The notes below the pieces were generated by a model. That model was not told the origin of the DNA and searched no databases. It saw only the letters and a program-made list of their open reading frames with translations. Of a DNA stretch of 64,000 nucleotides, positions 1 to 8,874 are shown piece after piece; position 1 is the first letter of the stretch, and each line of letters starts with the position of its first letter. Source of the stretch: an uncultured Flavobacteriales bacterium. Lineage in GTDB: Bacteria > Bacteroidota > Bacteroidia > Flavobacteriales_G > Salibacteraceae. The stretch is from positions 1 through 64,000 of the forward strand of contig CALSRO010000008.1 of assembly GCA_943788775.1 (NCBI GenBank). Direction: 5' to 3'. Both the position numbers and the translations under genes were made by a program.

Positions 1-1338
1 AGCATTTTTGTAAATGACGATGATCCTCAGCTTAAAGAACAGGTTACCACACTTTATCGCTTGAGGAATGAATACAGTGAAATGATCGGGTCGGGAACCA
101 AGTCCAATCCCAAAATCGAATCAGTACTGGAAAAAATTAAAGGCTTAAAACGAGACATCTTGCAATATTTGGATGTTAGAAAAACTGCATTCAGCCTCAA
201 AAAAATAGACATAGCCCGAGAAATTGAGGACTACGAGTACCGAATAAGAGACATCCCAAAAACGCAGCGTCAAATGCTGAATATTGAACGTAGGTTGATG
301 GTGAATGAGGAGCTTTATTCATTCTTACTTTCAAAACGGGCGGAAACGGTAATAGCCAAGGCAGGTCTCGTACCCGAAACGAAAATTATAGAGAATGCAA
401 GGTCGATAGGAGTAGTTTATCCAGATAAATCAAAAATGAACTTGACGAATTTATTGATCGGATTTGTTGCTGCAATTGTCATTGTAGTTATCCGCGTACT
501 TTTCTTTCAGAAGATCAAAAGTTTGGGTGAATTACAATCAGCCACGAATATTTCCATCCTTGGAAGCATCCCAAAAAAGAAGAACTTTTCAAAGACGTAT
601 CGAATTTTGGACGGGGCAGATCGATCGGATGTGGTGCAAGCTTTCCGAAGTTTGAGAACCAATCTGCAATATTTTTCCCCGAAGACGAATTGCACCAAAG
701 TTTTGGTGACCTCACTCATGCCGGGTGAGGGAAAGACCTTTACTTCAGTCAATTTGGCTAGTGTAATGGCTATCGCTGAAAAACGAGTGTTGATCATCGA
801 TTTTGACTTGCATAAACCCAGGTTGGCCAAGGCGATGGAGCGCGAAAATGAGGTGGGAGTAAGTTCATTTTTAGTAGGTCATCTTCCCATTGAAGCGATT
901 ATTCAAAAAACAGAGTTGGCTACGTTGGACGTGATCACCTCTGGCCCCATACCTCCCAACGCATCCGAGTTGATCATGCGCAAGGAATTGAAAGCGATCT
1001 TCGAATATGGTGATGAGCATTACGATTATGTTTTCATAGATACCCCGCCCATCTCCTTGATTACGGATGGTTTGGTACTCATGAAAGAAGTGGATGTAAA
1101 ACTTTTTGTGCTGAATTCTAAATCAACCACAAAGACCTCCATTGATTATCTCGAAAGGCTCATTGCCGATAACAAAGCAGAAGGTTGTGCCCTTATTCTG
1201 AATGAAGAAAAACTTTCTCGAATCAACTACTACTACAGTCGATACGGATACGGGGGCTACGGCTATGGAGGTTATGGCTATGGTTATGGCTACGGCTACG
1301 GTCAGGGTTATGGAGATAATGCCACCAAAAAGGAATGA
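1..1338 (+). CDS. Wzc-type bacterial tyrosine kinase, 5'-truncated by window edge
   Basis: The reading frame is open from base 1, so the true start and most of the periplasmic Wzz/GNVR region lie outside the window. What remains is a coiled-coil-like stretch, a GNVR-type proline motif before one membrane segment (nt 450-510), and a cytoplasmic BY-kinase domain. The kinase shows Walker A (PGEGKT, nt 721-738), Walker A' (LIIDFDLHKPR) and Walker B (YVFIDTPP, about nt 1030). The tail is a Tyr/Gly-rich cluster, the usual autophosphorylation site of this family. Wzc-type kinases work with an outer-membrane Wza-type exporter to control polymerisation and export of capsule or exopolysaccharide, so this gene probably begins the export part of the locus. 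It is followed 42 bases later by an ABC flippase gene. The family call is firm; the exact substrate is unknown. Confidence 0.93.
   Translation, partial: SIFVNDDDPQLKEQVTTLYRLRNEYSEMIGSGTKSNPKIESVLEKIKGLKRDILQYLDVRKTAFSLKKIDIAREIEDYEYRIRDIPKTQRQMLNIERRLMVNEELYSFLLSKRAETVIAKAGLVPETKIIENARSIGVVYPDKSKMNLTNLLIGFVAAIVIVVIRVLFFQKIKSLGELQSATNISILGSIPKKKNFSKTYRILDGADRSDVVQAFRSLRTNLQYFSPKTNCTKVLVTSLMPGEGKTFTSVNLASVMAIAEKRVLIIDFDLHKPRLAKAMERENEVGVSSFLVGHLPIEAIIQKTELATLDVITSGPIPPNASELIMRKELKAIFEYGDEHYDYVFIDTPPISLITDGLVLMKEVDVKLFVLNSKSTTKTSIDYLERLIADNKAEGCALILNEEKLSRINYYYSRYGYGGYGYGGYGYGYGYGYGQGYGDNATKKE
1247..1318 (+). repeat. GGN-TAY codon repeat encoding the Tyr/Gly kinase tail
   Basis: An imperfect tandem repeat alternates glycine and tyrosine codons and encodes about ten Tyr residues in 25 codons. 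Tyr clusters at the C-terminus of BY-kinases are autophosphorylated in trans. The repetitive DNA could change length by slippage, which would alter the number of phospho-acceptor sites; this last point is inference. Confidence 0.75.
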
Positions 1339-1380
1339 GGATCGTTCTTGGAATGGTGTTGAGTAAACCGACGTTTGTGA

Positions 1381-2448
1381 ATGATTATATATCAGACACT
1401 GATCAGAGTGCTGAGGTTGTTGCCTGAGCGTTTCCGAGCGAGAGGTGCCATGGCTCTTGCGCTTCTGTTGCTCAATGCGGTCTTGGACGTGTTAGGGTTA
1501 GGGGCCATCATTCCGATTGTATTGGTGTTGGTTGAAGAAGGGGCCACCCAATCGAATGCATTTTTATCTGGTTTGTACACTCTTACTGGGGCCATGGATG
1601 AAAACCTTTTCATTTTACTTCTGTGCATTCTGCTTTTGTTGGTTTTGGTTTTCAAAAACATTATTACCGTTTTCATCACCTATTATCAAGCGAATTTTAC
1701 GTACCAATTACAGACTTATTTCTCTCAAAATTTATTTCGAGCGTTTTATCAAAGAGGACTTCCATACTTCAAGAAAATGAATTCTCAAAATGTCCTTCGT
1801 AATATAAATGGAGTGCCCTCCTCTTTTTCAACGGGTATCGTTTTGCCGTTATTAAATGTATTAACGGAGCTTTTCATTGTTTTATTCATCCTTGCGGGAT
1901 TACTGTATTTCGATTATAAAGTCGTTCTGTTGTTGGCTGCGCTTGTGTTCCCTACCTTTGGCTTGTTCTATCGTTTCGCAAAGAATAAGATAAAATATTT
2001 TCAAGAAGAACTCTACAGATTGTCCCCTGAAATGAGTAGGGTCTCATTTGAAGCCATCTATGGGTTTACTGATGTGAAAGTGACGGGTACAGAGGAGGAA
2101 TTTTTTAAGAAGCATAAACTACTTCAGGAAGAAATGATTGGCCATAATGTGCTATCCACTACCTACAAAGCCGTGCCTCCTAAGGTAATTGAATTTAGCA
2201 TGTTTTTAGGGATAACCGTGATTTTAGCCTACGGGGTTTTCGCGTTTGATAATCGATCAGACTTAATCACCGTGCTCGGTTTGTTTGCCCTTGCCGCCTA
2301 TCGCATTTTACCTTCCATCAATCGCTTTATGTTGTCTATCATGACCATTAAGTCATTTCAATACACCATTGAAGTGATGGAGCGCAAGGATGCCCAATTG
2401 GAAAACACACTGGATGCGCATATACCCTTTGGATGGGTTGGTATTTGA
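1381..2448 (+). CDS. ABC flippase, transmembrane-domain fragment (frameshifted gene, part 1)
   Basis: This fragment encodes the membrane domain of a PglK/MsbA-type lipid-linked oligosaccharide flippase. It has about six hydrophobic segments, with a GLGAIIPIVLVL-like first helix and an FLGITVILAYGVFAF helix near the end. Its reading frame ends at a TGA in the linker just before the ATPase domain, and the frame is picked up again at 2522. The two pieces add to about 590 residues, the normal length of a full half-transporter, so they are one gene broken by small indels in the linker. The family moves lipid-linked glycans across the inner membrane. This is the only flippase candidate in the window. 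Whether the break is real or a sequence error cannot be decided here. Confidence 0.8.
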   Translation: MIIYQTLIRVLRLLPERFRARGAMALALLLLNAVLDVLGLGAIIPIVLVLVEEGATQSNAFLSGLYTLTGAMDENLFILLLCILLLLVLVFKNIITVFITYYQANFTYQLQTYFSQNLFRAFYQRGLPYFKKMNSQNVLRNINGVPSSFSTGIVLPLLNVLTELFIVLFILAGLLYFDYKVVLLLAALVFPTFGLFYRFAKNKIKYFQEELYRLSPEMSRVSFEAIYGFTDVKVTGTEEEFFKKHKLLQEEMIGHNVLSTTYKAVPPKVIEFSMFLGITVILAYGVFAFDNRSDLITVLGLFALAAYRILPSINRFMLSIMTIKSFQYTIEVMERKDAQLENTLDAHIPFGWVGI

Positions 2449-2521
2449 GTCGTTAAACATCAGTAAACCTGTCGTTCTCCTATGAAAACCAAGTCAGTGC
2501 CGGTGCTGCGGGACGTCATCG
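2422..2521 (+). pseudogene. Frameshifted linker of the ABC flippase (four +1 steps)
   Basis: Reading the expected linker protein here requires moving through frames 1, 2, 3, 1 and 2 in turn. GLVFESLNIS is readable in frame 2 from about 2432, NLSFSYENQV in frame 3 from 2466, VPVLRDV in frame 1 from 2497, and SLEVKKGE in frame 2 from 2519. Each step is one extra base: one before 2432, one in the A-run near 2465, one A at 2496 and one A at 2518. The peptides between the steps match a normal flippase linker and the start of the nucleotide-binding domain. Confidence 0.78.
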
Positions 2522-3151
2522 TTGGAAGTGAAAAAGGGAGAGGTGATTGGCATTGTCGGAGAATCTGGTTCTGGGAAATCTACCTTGATGAATCTGATCT
2601 TGGGATTCTACCCTGTAGATCAAAATCAATTGCTTATTAACCAAAAGCCTCTGACTGCAGACCGGGTCGCAACTTGGCAAAAATCACTGGGATACGTTTC
2701 ACAAGATGTTTTCATGATGGATACTACCATTAAAGAGAACGTTGCGTTTGGTCAGGAGTTGGAACAAATAGATGCCGATTTAGTCTGGGAATGCCTCGAA
2801 AAGGCCAGCTTGGCGAAGCTGGTGGGTAGTTTTAAGCATGGTATTGATGCGATAGTGGGCGAACGTGGCGGACTGCTTTCTGGAGGTCAAAAGCAACGCA
2901 TTGGTATTGCCAGGTCACTGTACAGCGGTGCTCAGGTGTTACTCTTTGATGAAGCAACATCTGCGTTGGATACAGAAACAGAGAGAGAAATAACAGAATC
3001 TATTCAACGATTGAGAGAAGATAACTTTACGATGATCATGATTGCCCATAGGGTAACTTCATTGAAATTTTGTGATCGAATTATTGAATTGGCAGACGGC
3101 CGAATAAAAGGAGAGCATACTTATGAGTCACTCATTCAACAAACCATATAG
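2522..3151 (+). CDS. ABC flippase, nucleotide-binding-domain fragment (frameshifted gene, part 2)
   Basis: This is the ATPase half of the same transporter. It has Walker A (GESGSGKST), the Q-loop (YVSQDVF), the ABC signature (LSGGQKQRIGIARSLY), Walker B (VLLFDEATSALD) and the H-loop (IAHRVTS), all intact. The TTG at 2522 is only the first start-like codon in this frame and no ribosome site is seen, so this is not a separate gene. All catalytic motifs are conserved, so the domain was under selection until very recently, or the upstream shifts are sequence errors. It ends 480 bases before the next confident gene. Confidence 0.8.
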   Translation: MEVKKGEVIGIVGESGSGKSTLMNLILGFYPVDQNQLLINQKPLTADRVATWQKSLGYVSQDVFMMDTTIKENVAFGQELEQIDADLVWECLEKASLAKLVGSFKHGIDAIVGERGGLLSGGQKQRIGIARSLYSGAQVLLFDEATSALDTETEREITESIQRLREDNFTMIMIAHRVTSLKFCDRIIELADGRIKGEHTYESLIQQTI

Positions 3152-3637
3152 CGTAGATGCTGGCAAAAGTTTTTTTTGAAATATCCTGTCCTTAGAACAC
3201 TGACTCCTATATATCGTGGGGTGGTAAGGTCTAGAATGCAGCCCTCCTTTTGATTGTAGGTTTTCAGAAATAAAAGAAGAATGATCAGACGGTAACTTGC
3301 CTATCGCTTTTAGCGCATTTGCATGATCTATTAATGGTTAAATTAATTCAGTATAAGCTTGAGCTGATTAGTTCGGAGTGGGTTTCCTCCGAAAAAAGGA
3401 GTTACTTTCCAATCCAACTTTTGTGATTTTTTTTACGTTTAAATTCTCGACCTCGTCATTTCATAATTGGATTGTAAGGTTACACGTAACTTCGCTGACT
3501 TTTTGAAAGGAGCAATAGTCATTAATTCTATTTATGATGCATGCAATTTTCAATTCCAAACGTTTGAGAAAGAACCTTTTGATATTGAATATGGAGGAGA
3601 ATATCTCAAATTAAACCAATAGAATATTTAATTGCAG
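3152..3637 (+). other. 480-base intergenic stretch at the edge of the AT-rich block
   Basis: No complete gene is seen here. A 51-codon open frame runs from a TTG at 3467 to a TAG at 3620. Its last 40 or so codons read like protein (D-F-L-K-G-A-I-V-I-N-S-I-Y-D then an acidic tail ending E-Y-L-K-L-N-Q), so it may be the decayed 3' end of a lost gene. No family could be recognised. The stretch may also hold the promoter of the nonulosonate genes, but no convincing TAnnTTTG box was found. Confidence 0.35.
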
Positions 3638-5893
3638 ATGTACTTAGATCGAAATATTAGTCAATACGTAATCAACGAGGAGGCTTCATTACTTGAAGCA
3701 TTGGTGAAATTGGATGATCGCAAAGGACGCATATTGGTAGTTGTTCGCACTCAAAACATCGTCTCTGGTGTTATTACCAATGGAGATATATTAAGATGGC
3801 TAATTGCCAATAAAGAGCCGAATTTGAACACACCCCTAATGAGTGTTGCCAATTCGACATTTATTCAGGTTCACGCGGATGAATCAGATGAGGAAATCAG
3901 TCGTTTACTTAAAAAGGTAGCCTTTGTGCCTGTTATTGATAGTAAAGGACACCTCATTGCTGTAGCGAGACGTGATACACCTGCCGAGGGAATAAAGATT
4001 GGCGATCGTATCGTTGGAGATGATAGTTCTTGTTTTGTTATCGCAGAGATAGGCAATAATCACAATGGGGACATTGATTTGGCGAAGCACTTGGTTGATG
4101 AATGCGTGCGAGTTGGAGCTGATTGCGCCAAGTTTCAAATGCGTAATTTAGATGAGCTATACATCAACAAAGGGGATGCAAATGATATTTCAGAAAACCT
4201 AGGTTCGCAATATACACTGGATCTTCTATCGCGTTTTCAACTAACGAATGAGCAGTTGATTGAAGTATTCAATTATTGTAAATCAAAAGGAATTATTCCA
4301 CTTTGTACACCTTGGGATTTATCGAGTTTGGCTGTTTTAGAGGAGTATGGAATGTTGGCCTATAAGGTTGCTTCTGCTGATTTTACAAATCACGAATTGA
4401 TAGGCGCCATTGCAGCAACTGGTAAGCCGCTCATTTGCTCAACAGGTATGAGTAGTCAATTAGAAATTGAAAAGACAGTCGAGTATTTATCAAAACTCGG
4501 AGCTACATTTATTTTATTGCATTGCAACTCAACCTATCCGGCCCCTCTACAGGATATAAATTTGAAATATTTGAGCTTTATGAAAGAAAAGTTCAAGACC
4601 ATTGTAGGATACTCGGGGCACGAAAGAGGAATTAACGTGTCAATCGCTGCCGTTGCCCTTGGAGCTAAAGTAATAGAACGGCACATAACAGTAGATAGAT
4701 CAATGGAAGGAAATGACCACAAGGCGAGTTTATTGCCTGGTGAGTTCCATGAGATGATCAAAGGAATTAGAGAAGTAGAGGAGAGTCTAGGTTCAGGCGG
4801 TGAACGTGCCTTGAGCCAAGGTGAATTGATGAATCGTGTCAACTTGGCAAAGAGCATCGTGGCCAAGGTTCCAATTGCAAAAGGAATTCGAATATCCAAG
4901 GATATGGTTGAAATAAAAAGCCCAGGCAAAGGATTACAGCCTATTTATATGGACAAGTTAATCGGGACCGATGCGAAGAAAGACTTCACCGTGGGAGACT
5001 TTTTTTACCCATCGGATATTTCTGATGATCGAACCGAATCGCGTGAATATGAATTTAAACGACCTTGGGGTATCCCAGTTCGCTATCATGATTATGGTGA
5101 TTTAGTATCATCTACAAATCCAGATTTTGTTGAGTTTCATCTCAGTTATAAAGATCTTGAATTGGATATAAACCAGTTTTTTGATAAAAAACTGCCTTTT
5201 GGATTTGTAGTTCATTGCCCTGAGCTATTTGCAAACGATCACACTCTTGACTTAACTTCATTGGATACTGATTACCGAAATCGCTCCATCAAAGAATTAA
5301 GGAGGGTCATTGAAGTTACTAAGGCTCTAGGTCAATTCTTTGACCAAGAAAACAAGCCTATGATTGTTACTAACGTTGGAGGCTTCACTGACAATGGTTT
5401 TTTAAGTGCAGAAGAAAGACATCAACGATACGAAATCCTTGTTGATAGCTTCGCTAAAATTGATACTACCGGTGTTGAAATACTACCGCAAACGATGCCG
5501 CCATTTCCATGGCATTTTGGCGGACAACAATATCACAACCTGTTTGTGGATCCAGATGAAATTGCAGCGTTCTGTGAAAAGCATAATTATAGGATTTGCC
5601 TGGATACATCCCATTCAAAACTTGCCTGTGCACATTACGGATATTCATTTTATGAGTTCCTCGAAAAGACCGCAAAGTATTCTGCTCATAACCATATTGC
5701 TGATTCTGAGGGAACGGGCGGTGAAGGTCTGCAAATCGGCACTGGAGAGCTTGATTTCCCCATGATGGCAGATCAACTGAATACATATTCACCCGATTCT
5801 TGGTTTATACCTGAGATATGGCAAGGACATGAGAATAATGGTGAGGGATTTTGGATCGCTTTAGAGAAACTAGAAAAATACTTCAAATCTTGA
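3638..5893 (+). CDS. CBS - NeuB (nonulosonate synthase) - SAF - TIM-barrel fusion
   Basis: This 751-residue protein joins four domains. A pair of CBS motifs lies at about 1-115. A NeuB-type synthase lies at about 120-390 and shows IAEIGNNHNGD, FQMRN, STGMSS, HCNSTYPAP, GYSGHE and ERHITVD. An antifreeze/SAF domain lies at about 400-460. The C-terminus (470-751) is a xylose-isomerase-like TIM barrel with VHCPEL, CLDTSHSKL and HNHIAD. NeuB enzymes condense phosphoenolpyruvate with a 6-deoxy-hexosamine to make a nine-carbon nonulosonic acid such as sialic, pseudaminic or legionaminic acid. The CBS pair could sense nucleotides. The TIM barrel may handle a sugar or a sugar phosphate, but its job is unknown. 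The ATG at 3638 is preferred over the TTG at 3632. A second, stand-alone NeuB lies at 18681. Confidence 0.9.
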   Translation: MYLDRNISQYVINEEASLLEALVKLDDRKGRILVVVRTQNIVSGVITNGDILRWLIANKEPNLNTPLMSVANSTFIQVHADESDEEISRLLKKVAFVPVIDSKGHLIAVARRDTPAEGIKIGDRIVGDDSSCFVIAEIGNNHNGDIDLAKHLVDECVRVGADCAKFQMRNLDELYINKGDANDISENLGSQYTLDLLSRFQLTNEQLIEVFNYCKSKGIIPLCTPWDLSSLAVLEEYGMLAYKVASADFTNHELIGAIAATGKPLICSTGMSSQLEIEKTVEYLSKLGATFILLHCNSTYPAPLQDINLKYLSFMKEKFKTIVGYSGHERGINVSIAAVALGAKVIERHITVDRSMEGNDHKASLLPGEFHEMIKGIREVEESLGSGGERALSQGELMNRVNLAKSIVAKVPIAKGIRISKDMVEIKSPGKGLQPIYMDKLIGTDAKKDFTVGDFFYPSDISDDRTESREYEFKRPWGIPVRYHDYGDLVSSTNPDFVEFHLSYKDLELDINQFFDKKLPFGFVVHCPELFANDHTLDLTSLDTDYRNRSIKELRRVIEVTKALGQFFDQENKPMIVTNVGGFTDNGFLSAEERHQRYEILVDSFAKIDTTGVEILPQTMPPFPWHFGGQQYHNLFVDPDEIAAFCEKHNYRICLDTSHSKLACAHYGYSFYEFLEKTAKYSAHNHIADSEGTGGEGLQIGTGELDFPMMADQLNTYSPDSWFIPEIWQGHENNGEGFWIALEKLEKYFKS

Positions 5894-6066
5894 TTTCGCT
5901 AACATAGGTCGAAAATGTGCTTCGTTATCAATGAATATTTCAGACGAAACAATGTAACCCGTCAAGTTTGCGTGACATATAAAAAGATTATTTTCAGCCA
6001 ATAACCGATTGGGATAAATTGCCAAATTAGGCATCTTTAAATCTCGGTGTTGATTAAGGAGGTATC

Positions 6067-6180
6067 ATGGTCTTTGATTCCAATAAGATTAACGATCATT
6101 GCAAAAACACCTATTCAGAAGAAGTGGTTATGAACCAACTAAGTGCTTACCCTATAGAGAGTTTCGGTCTTGATTTCTAA
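6067..6180 (+). CDS. 37-residue ORF with strong ribosome site, overlapping the next gene
   Basis: An ATG at 6067 follows an AAGGAGGT ribosome site with four-base spacing, which is unusual for this locus. The 37-codon frame has no recognised domain and is rich in Asn, Ser and Tyr. Its stop overlaps the TTG at 6170 that may start the sulfotransferase, so it could be a leader peptide for translational coupling or the truncated start of a lost gene. No similarity is claimed. Confidence 0.35.
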   Translation: MVFDSNKINDHCKNTYSEEVVMNQLSAYPIESFGLDF

Positions 6181-6994
6181 GTTCCTTCTGAAAATACCGA
6201 ATCTCAGAAAGATAAAACCTTTGCTTCAATTTGAAGTGGATAGGCACATGGCACCTTCATTTTTCATTGTTGGTTTTCAGAAGTGTGGTACATCCTCCTT
6301 GTATGACCTTATTACATCGCACCCCAATGTGAAAAAAGGACTGGTTAAGGAGAATAACATCTTAGCAGAAAGATCAGATAGGATAGATGAATTTCGCTTG
6401 TGTTTTCCTATTAATCGTAAAGGAAAGATCACGGGTGACGCCAGTCATTTACACACTTGGATGCCATATGGATTAGAGCGAATTAAGGAACACTTCCCGA
6501 GCGCAAAAATTATTGTCATCATGCGCAATCCAATTGATCGTGCATTTTCACATTTTAATATGGATCAAAGAATAGGGTATTTACCCGAATCCCTGACTTT
6601 TGGTCAATTGATTGATATTGAATTAAGGCTTAGAGATGGCTTGACGATCGAATCATCTGCAGAAGACACGTACACATCACTTAGGTTGTACGGAAATAAA
6701 TATGGCTGGCCATTGTCTAGAGGCCTGTATCACGTTTATATTCAACGCTTAAATGATCTCGGTATGGATTTTCTTCCATTATTCATGGAAGATTTGGAAA
6801 GCGACTATGCGGATACAATGAACCGCGTATTTAACTATCTAGAAATTACTCCTTTAGAACTTTCACCCAAACAAAGTAATAAAGGAGTTTACAAGTCCAA
6901 CCTAGACCCGAAGATCAGAAAACAGTTGGAGGACTTTTACGAGCTACCGAATCAAAAACTCGCAGCGTTGCTTCAGCGAAGCTTACCTTGGTAG
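6170..6994 (+). CDS. PAPS-dependent sulfotransferase
   Basis: This is a 274-residue P-loop sulfotransferase. The 5'-phosphosulfate loop is GFQKCGTSSLY (residues 35-45) and the 3'-phosphate site is IVIMRNPIDRAFSHF. The family transfers sulfate from PAPS to hydroxyls or amines of sugars, so the polysaccharide made by this locus is probably sulfated. The TTG at 6170 overlaps the small upstream ORF. An ATG at 6248 (residue 27) is an alternative start and would still leave both motifs intact. The next gene, an asparagine synthetase, starts three bases after the stop. The sugar acceptor cannot be told from sequence. Confidence 0.85.
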   Translation: MISKFLLKIPNLRKIKPLLQFEVDRHMAPSFFIVGFQKCGTSSLYDLITSHPNVKKGLVKENNILAERSDRIDEFRLCFPINRKGKITGDASHLHTWMPYGLERIKEHFPSAKIIVIMRNPIDRAFSHFNMDQRIGYLPESLTFGQLIDIELRLRDGLTIESSAEDTYTSLRLYGNKYGWPLSRGLYHVYIQRLNDLGMDFLPLFMEDLESDYADTMNRVFNYLEITPLELSPKQSNKGVYKSNLDPKIRKQLEDFYELPNQKLAALLQRSLPW

Positions 6995-6997
6995 ATC

Positions 6998-8866
6998 ATG
7001 TGTGGGATTACAGGCATATGGCACCTTAGTGGCAATCCGGTCGAGAAAGACAAGATTCAACGTTTTAATGATAGCCTTAAACACCGAGGTCCAGACGGGT
7101 TTGGAACGAGTTTTCATTTGAACGGGGCATTGGCACTAGGCCACAGACGGCTTTCGATTTTAGACCTTAGCGATGCTGGAAAGCAACCCATGCCTTATGC
7201 TGACGGTCAACTGACTATAACATTTAATGGAGAAGTATTCAATTATGTTGAGTTAAGAAAGGAGTTGGTATCCTTTGGTTATACATTTAAATCATACACG
7301 GATACCGAGATAGTATTGGCAGCCTATCATAGATGGGGAAAGGAGTGTTTGAATAGATTCAATGGAATGTGGGCCTTCGCGATCTGGGACAATCGTAAAA
7401 GCGAACTTTTTTTGGCCAGAGATAGATTCGGTATAAAGCCACTTTACTACACATTTTTACCAAACAAGATGTTCGCGTTCGCAAGTGAAACATTTGCGTT
7501 TAAGTTTTTAGAAGGATATAGAAGACGAATAAATGAACGACATTATAGTCTTGCGTGTGAAGATCCTTTGTTGCTTGAAGGCGAAGGAGTGACTGTTTTT
7601 GACGGTGTCAATCAGGTTCTTCCTGGACATTCGTTAACATTGAGCTTACCACTACAAATAATTCAAAAAAGATGGTGGAGTATTGAAGATCACTTGACCG
7701 ATACACCCGTATTGGATGTCAAATGGCAATCTGAGTATATCAAGGATTTATTGGTTGATTCTTGCAAATTGAGATTGCAAAGTGATGTCAAAATTGGCAC
7801 AGCTTTAAGCGGAGGTTTGGATTCGAGCATTATTTTGAGTGTTGTAAACGATTTACTTAATGGCGGTTCGGTTGAACGAATTAATCAAAGCAATCAGGAA
7901 GCCTTTACCATCACATTTCCTGGTTTGGAAAACGATGAAAGGGAGTTCGCTCAAAAGGCGTTTACCTACACATCTAATGCAAAACATCATTTGATTGAAG
8001 CGAATACCGAATCACTACCTAGCCAAATTTTAAATGATGCTCGCATTTCAGATTATGTTGGTAAATGGCCACTCACTTCGGCTTCACTCGTATACAAAAC
8101 GATGAAGCAATCGGGTGTTTCTGTCTCACTGGACGGACATGGAGTGGATGAGATGATGTATGGATATAAAAACATGGTTTCGAGTTTATTTTATGATGCG
8201 TTATATGATCCTAAAAAGAAACCAGAGAGATATAAAGAAGCTTTAATCGGATTCAGTGGCGATTCGGAAAGTGCAAGACGCATTGATCGAATGTTGCTTG
8301 AAAAAGAAGAGAGGGAGGGGAGTTTGATCTTTAAGGGTAAAAACATCCTAAGGAAATTTGTGACCAAGAAATATGTTGGCAAGCTTGAATTAGATAGACC
8401 GATATGTCAATCGTATAATTTTGACAGTTATCCGTTCGAAGAAAGGATGTTATATGTGGAATTTTTCAAAACAAAACTTCCAACGTTACTTCGGAACTTT
8501 GATCGAGCTAGCATGATAAATAGTGTTGAGGTGAGGATGCCTTTCTTAGATTGGAGGTTGGTCTGTTCAATATTTTCCTTGCCTTTGTCTTTTAAAATAA
8601 ATGAGGGATACACGAAGTACATTTTAAGAGAGTCCATGAAGGGCTCTATGAACGAGGAAATCAGATTGAGGAAAAGTAAGGTGGGAATTGTTTCACCAAT
8701 TCACCATTGGATTAATTCGGATTTGAATGAATGGTTTGTTGAATTAGTGGACGATAAAGGGTTAAAGAATGAAATGGAGAAACAAATCCAGTTTAATCGT
8801 CCCTTTTCAGCGGATATTATTGAACGAGCTTGGAAAAATGTGAATAGAACTATACTTGAAGAATAA
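6998..8866 (+). CDS. asnB: Asparagine synthetase B-like amidotransferase
   Basis: This 622-residue protein has the two AsnB domains. The N-terminal class II glutaminase begins MCGITGIW, with the Cys2 nucleophile after Met removal, and includes LKHRGPDG and GHRRLSI. The synthetase domain carries the PP-loop SGGLDSS at about residue 271. The family moves ammonia from glutamine to an adenylated carboxylate. In polysaccharide clusters such enzymes are thought to amidate uronic acids or other sugar acids. It is tightly linked to a flavodoxin-like gene, an enolase-superfamily gene and an ATP-grasp gene, which hints at a dedicated pathway rather than free asparagine synthesis. A second AsnB with different sequence lies at 36808, so the two may act on different residues. 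Confidence 0.88.
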   Translation: MCGITGIWHLSGNPVEKDKIQRFNDSLKHRGPDGFGTSFHLNGALALGHRRLSILDLSDAGKQPMPYADGQLTITFNGEVFNYVELRKELVSFGYTFKSYTDTEIVLAAYHRWGKECLNRFNGMWAFAIWDNRKSELFLARDRFGIKPLYYTFLPNKMFAFASETFAFKFLEGYRRRINERHYSLACEDPLLLEGEGVTVFDGVNQVLPGHSLTLSLPLQIIQKRWWSIEDHLTDTPVLDVKWQSEYIKDLLVDSCKLRLQSDVKIGTALSGGLDSSIILSVVNDLLNGGSVERINQSNQEAFTITFPGLENDEREFAQKAFTYTSNAKHHLIEANTESLPSQILNDARISDYVGKWPLTSASLVYKTMKQSGVSVSLDGHGVDEMMYGYKNMVSSLFYDALYDPKKKPERYKEALIGFSGDSESARRIDRMLLEKEEREGSLIFKGKNILRKFVTKKYVGKLELDRPICQSYNFDSYPFEERMLYVEFFKTKLPTLLRNFDRASMINSVEVRMPFLDWRLVCSIFSLPLSFKINEGYTKYILRESMKGSMNEEIRLRKSKVGIVSPIHHWINSDLNEWFVELVDDKGLKNEMEKQIQFNRPFSADIIERAWKNVNRTILEE

Positions 8867-8874
8867 TTAGAATT

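Noticed and set aside
3467-3622. 51-codon open frame before the NeuB fusion as a real gene
   Set aside because: It begins on TTG without a ribosome site and matches no family I know. It is mentioned only as a possible remnant.
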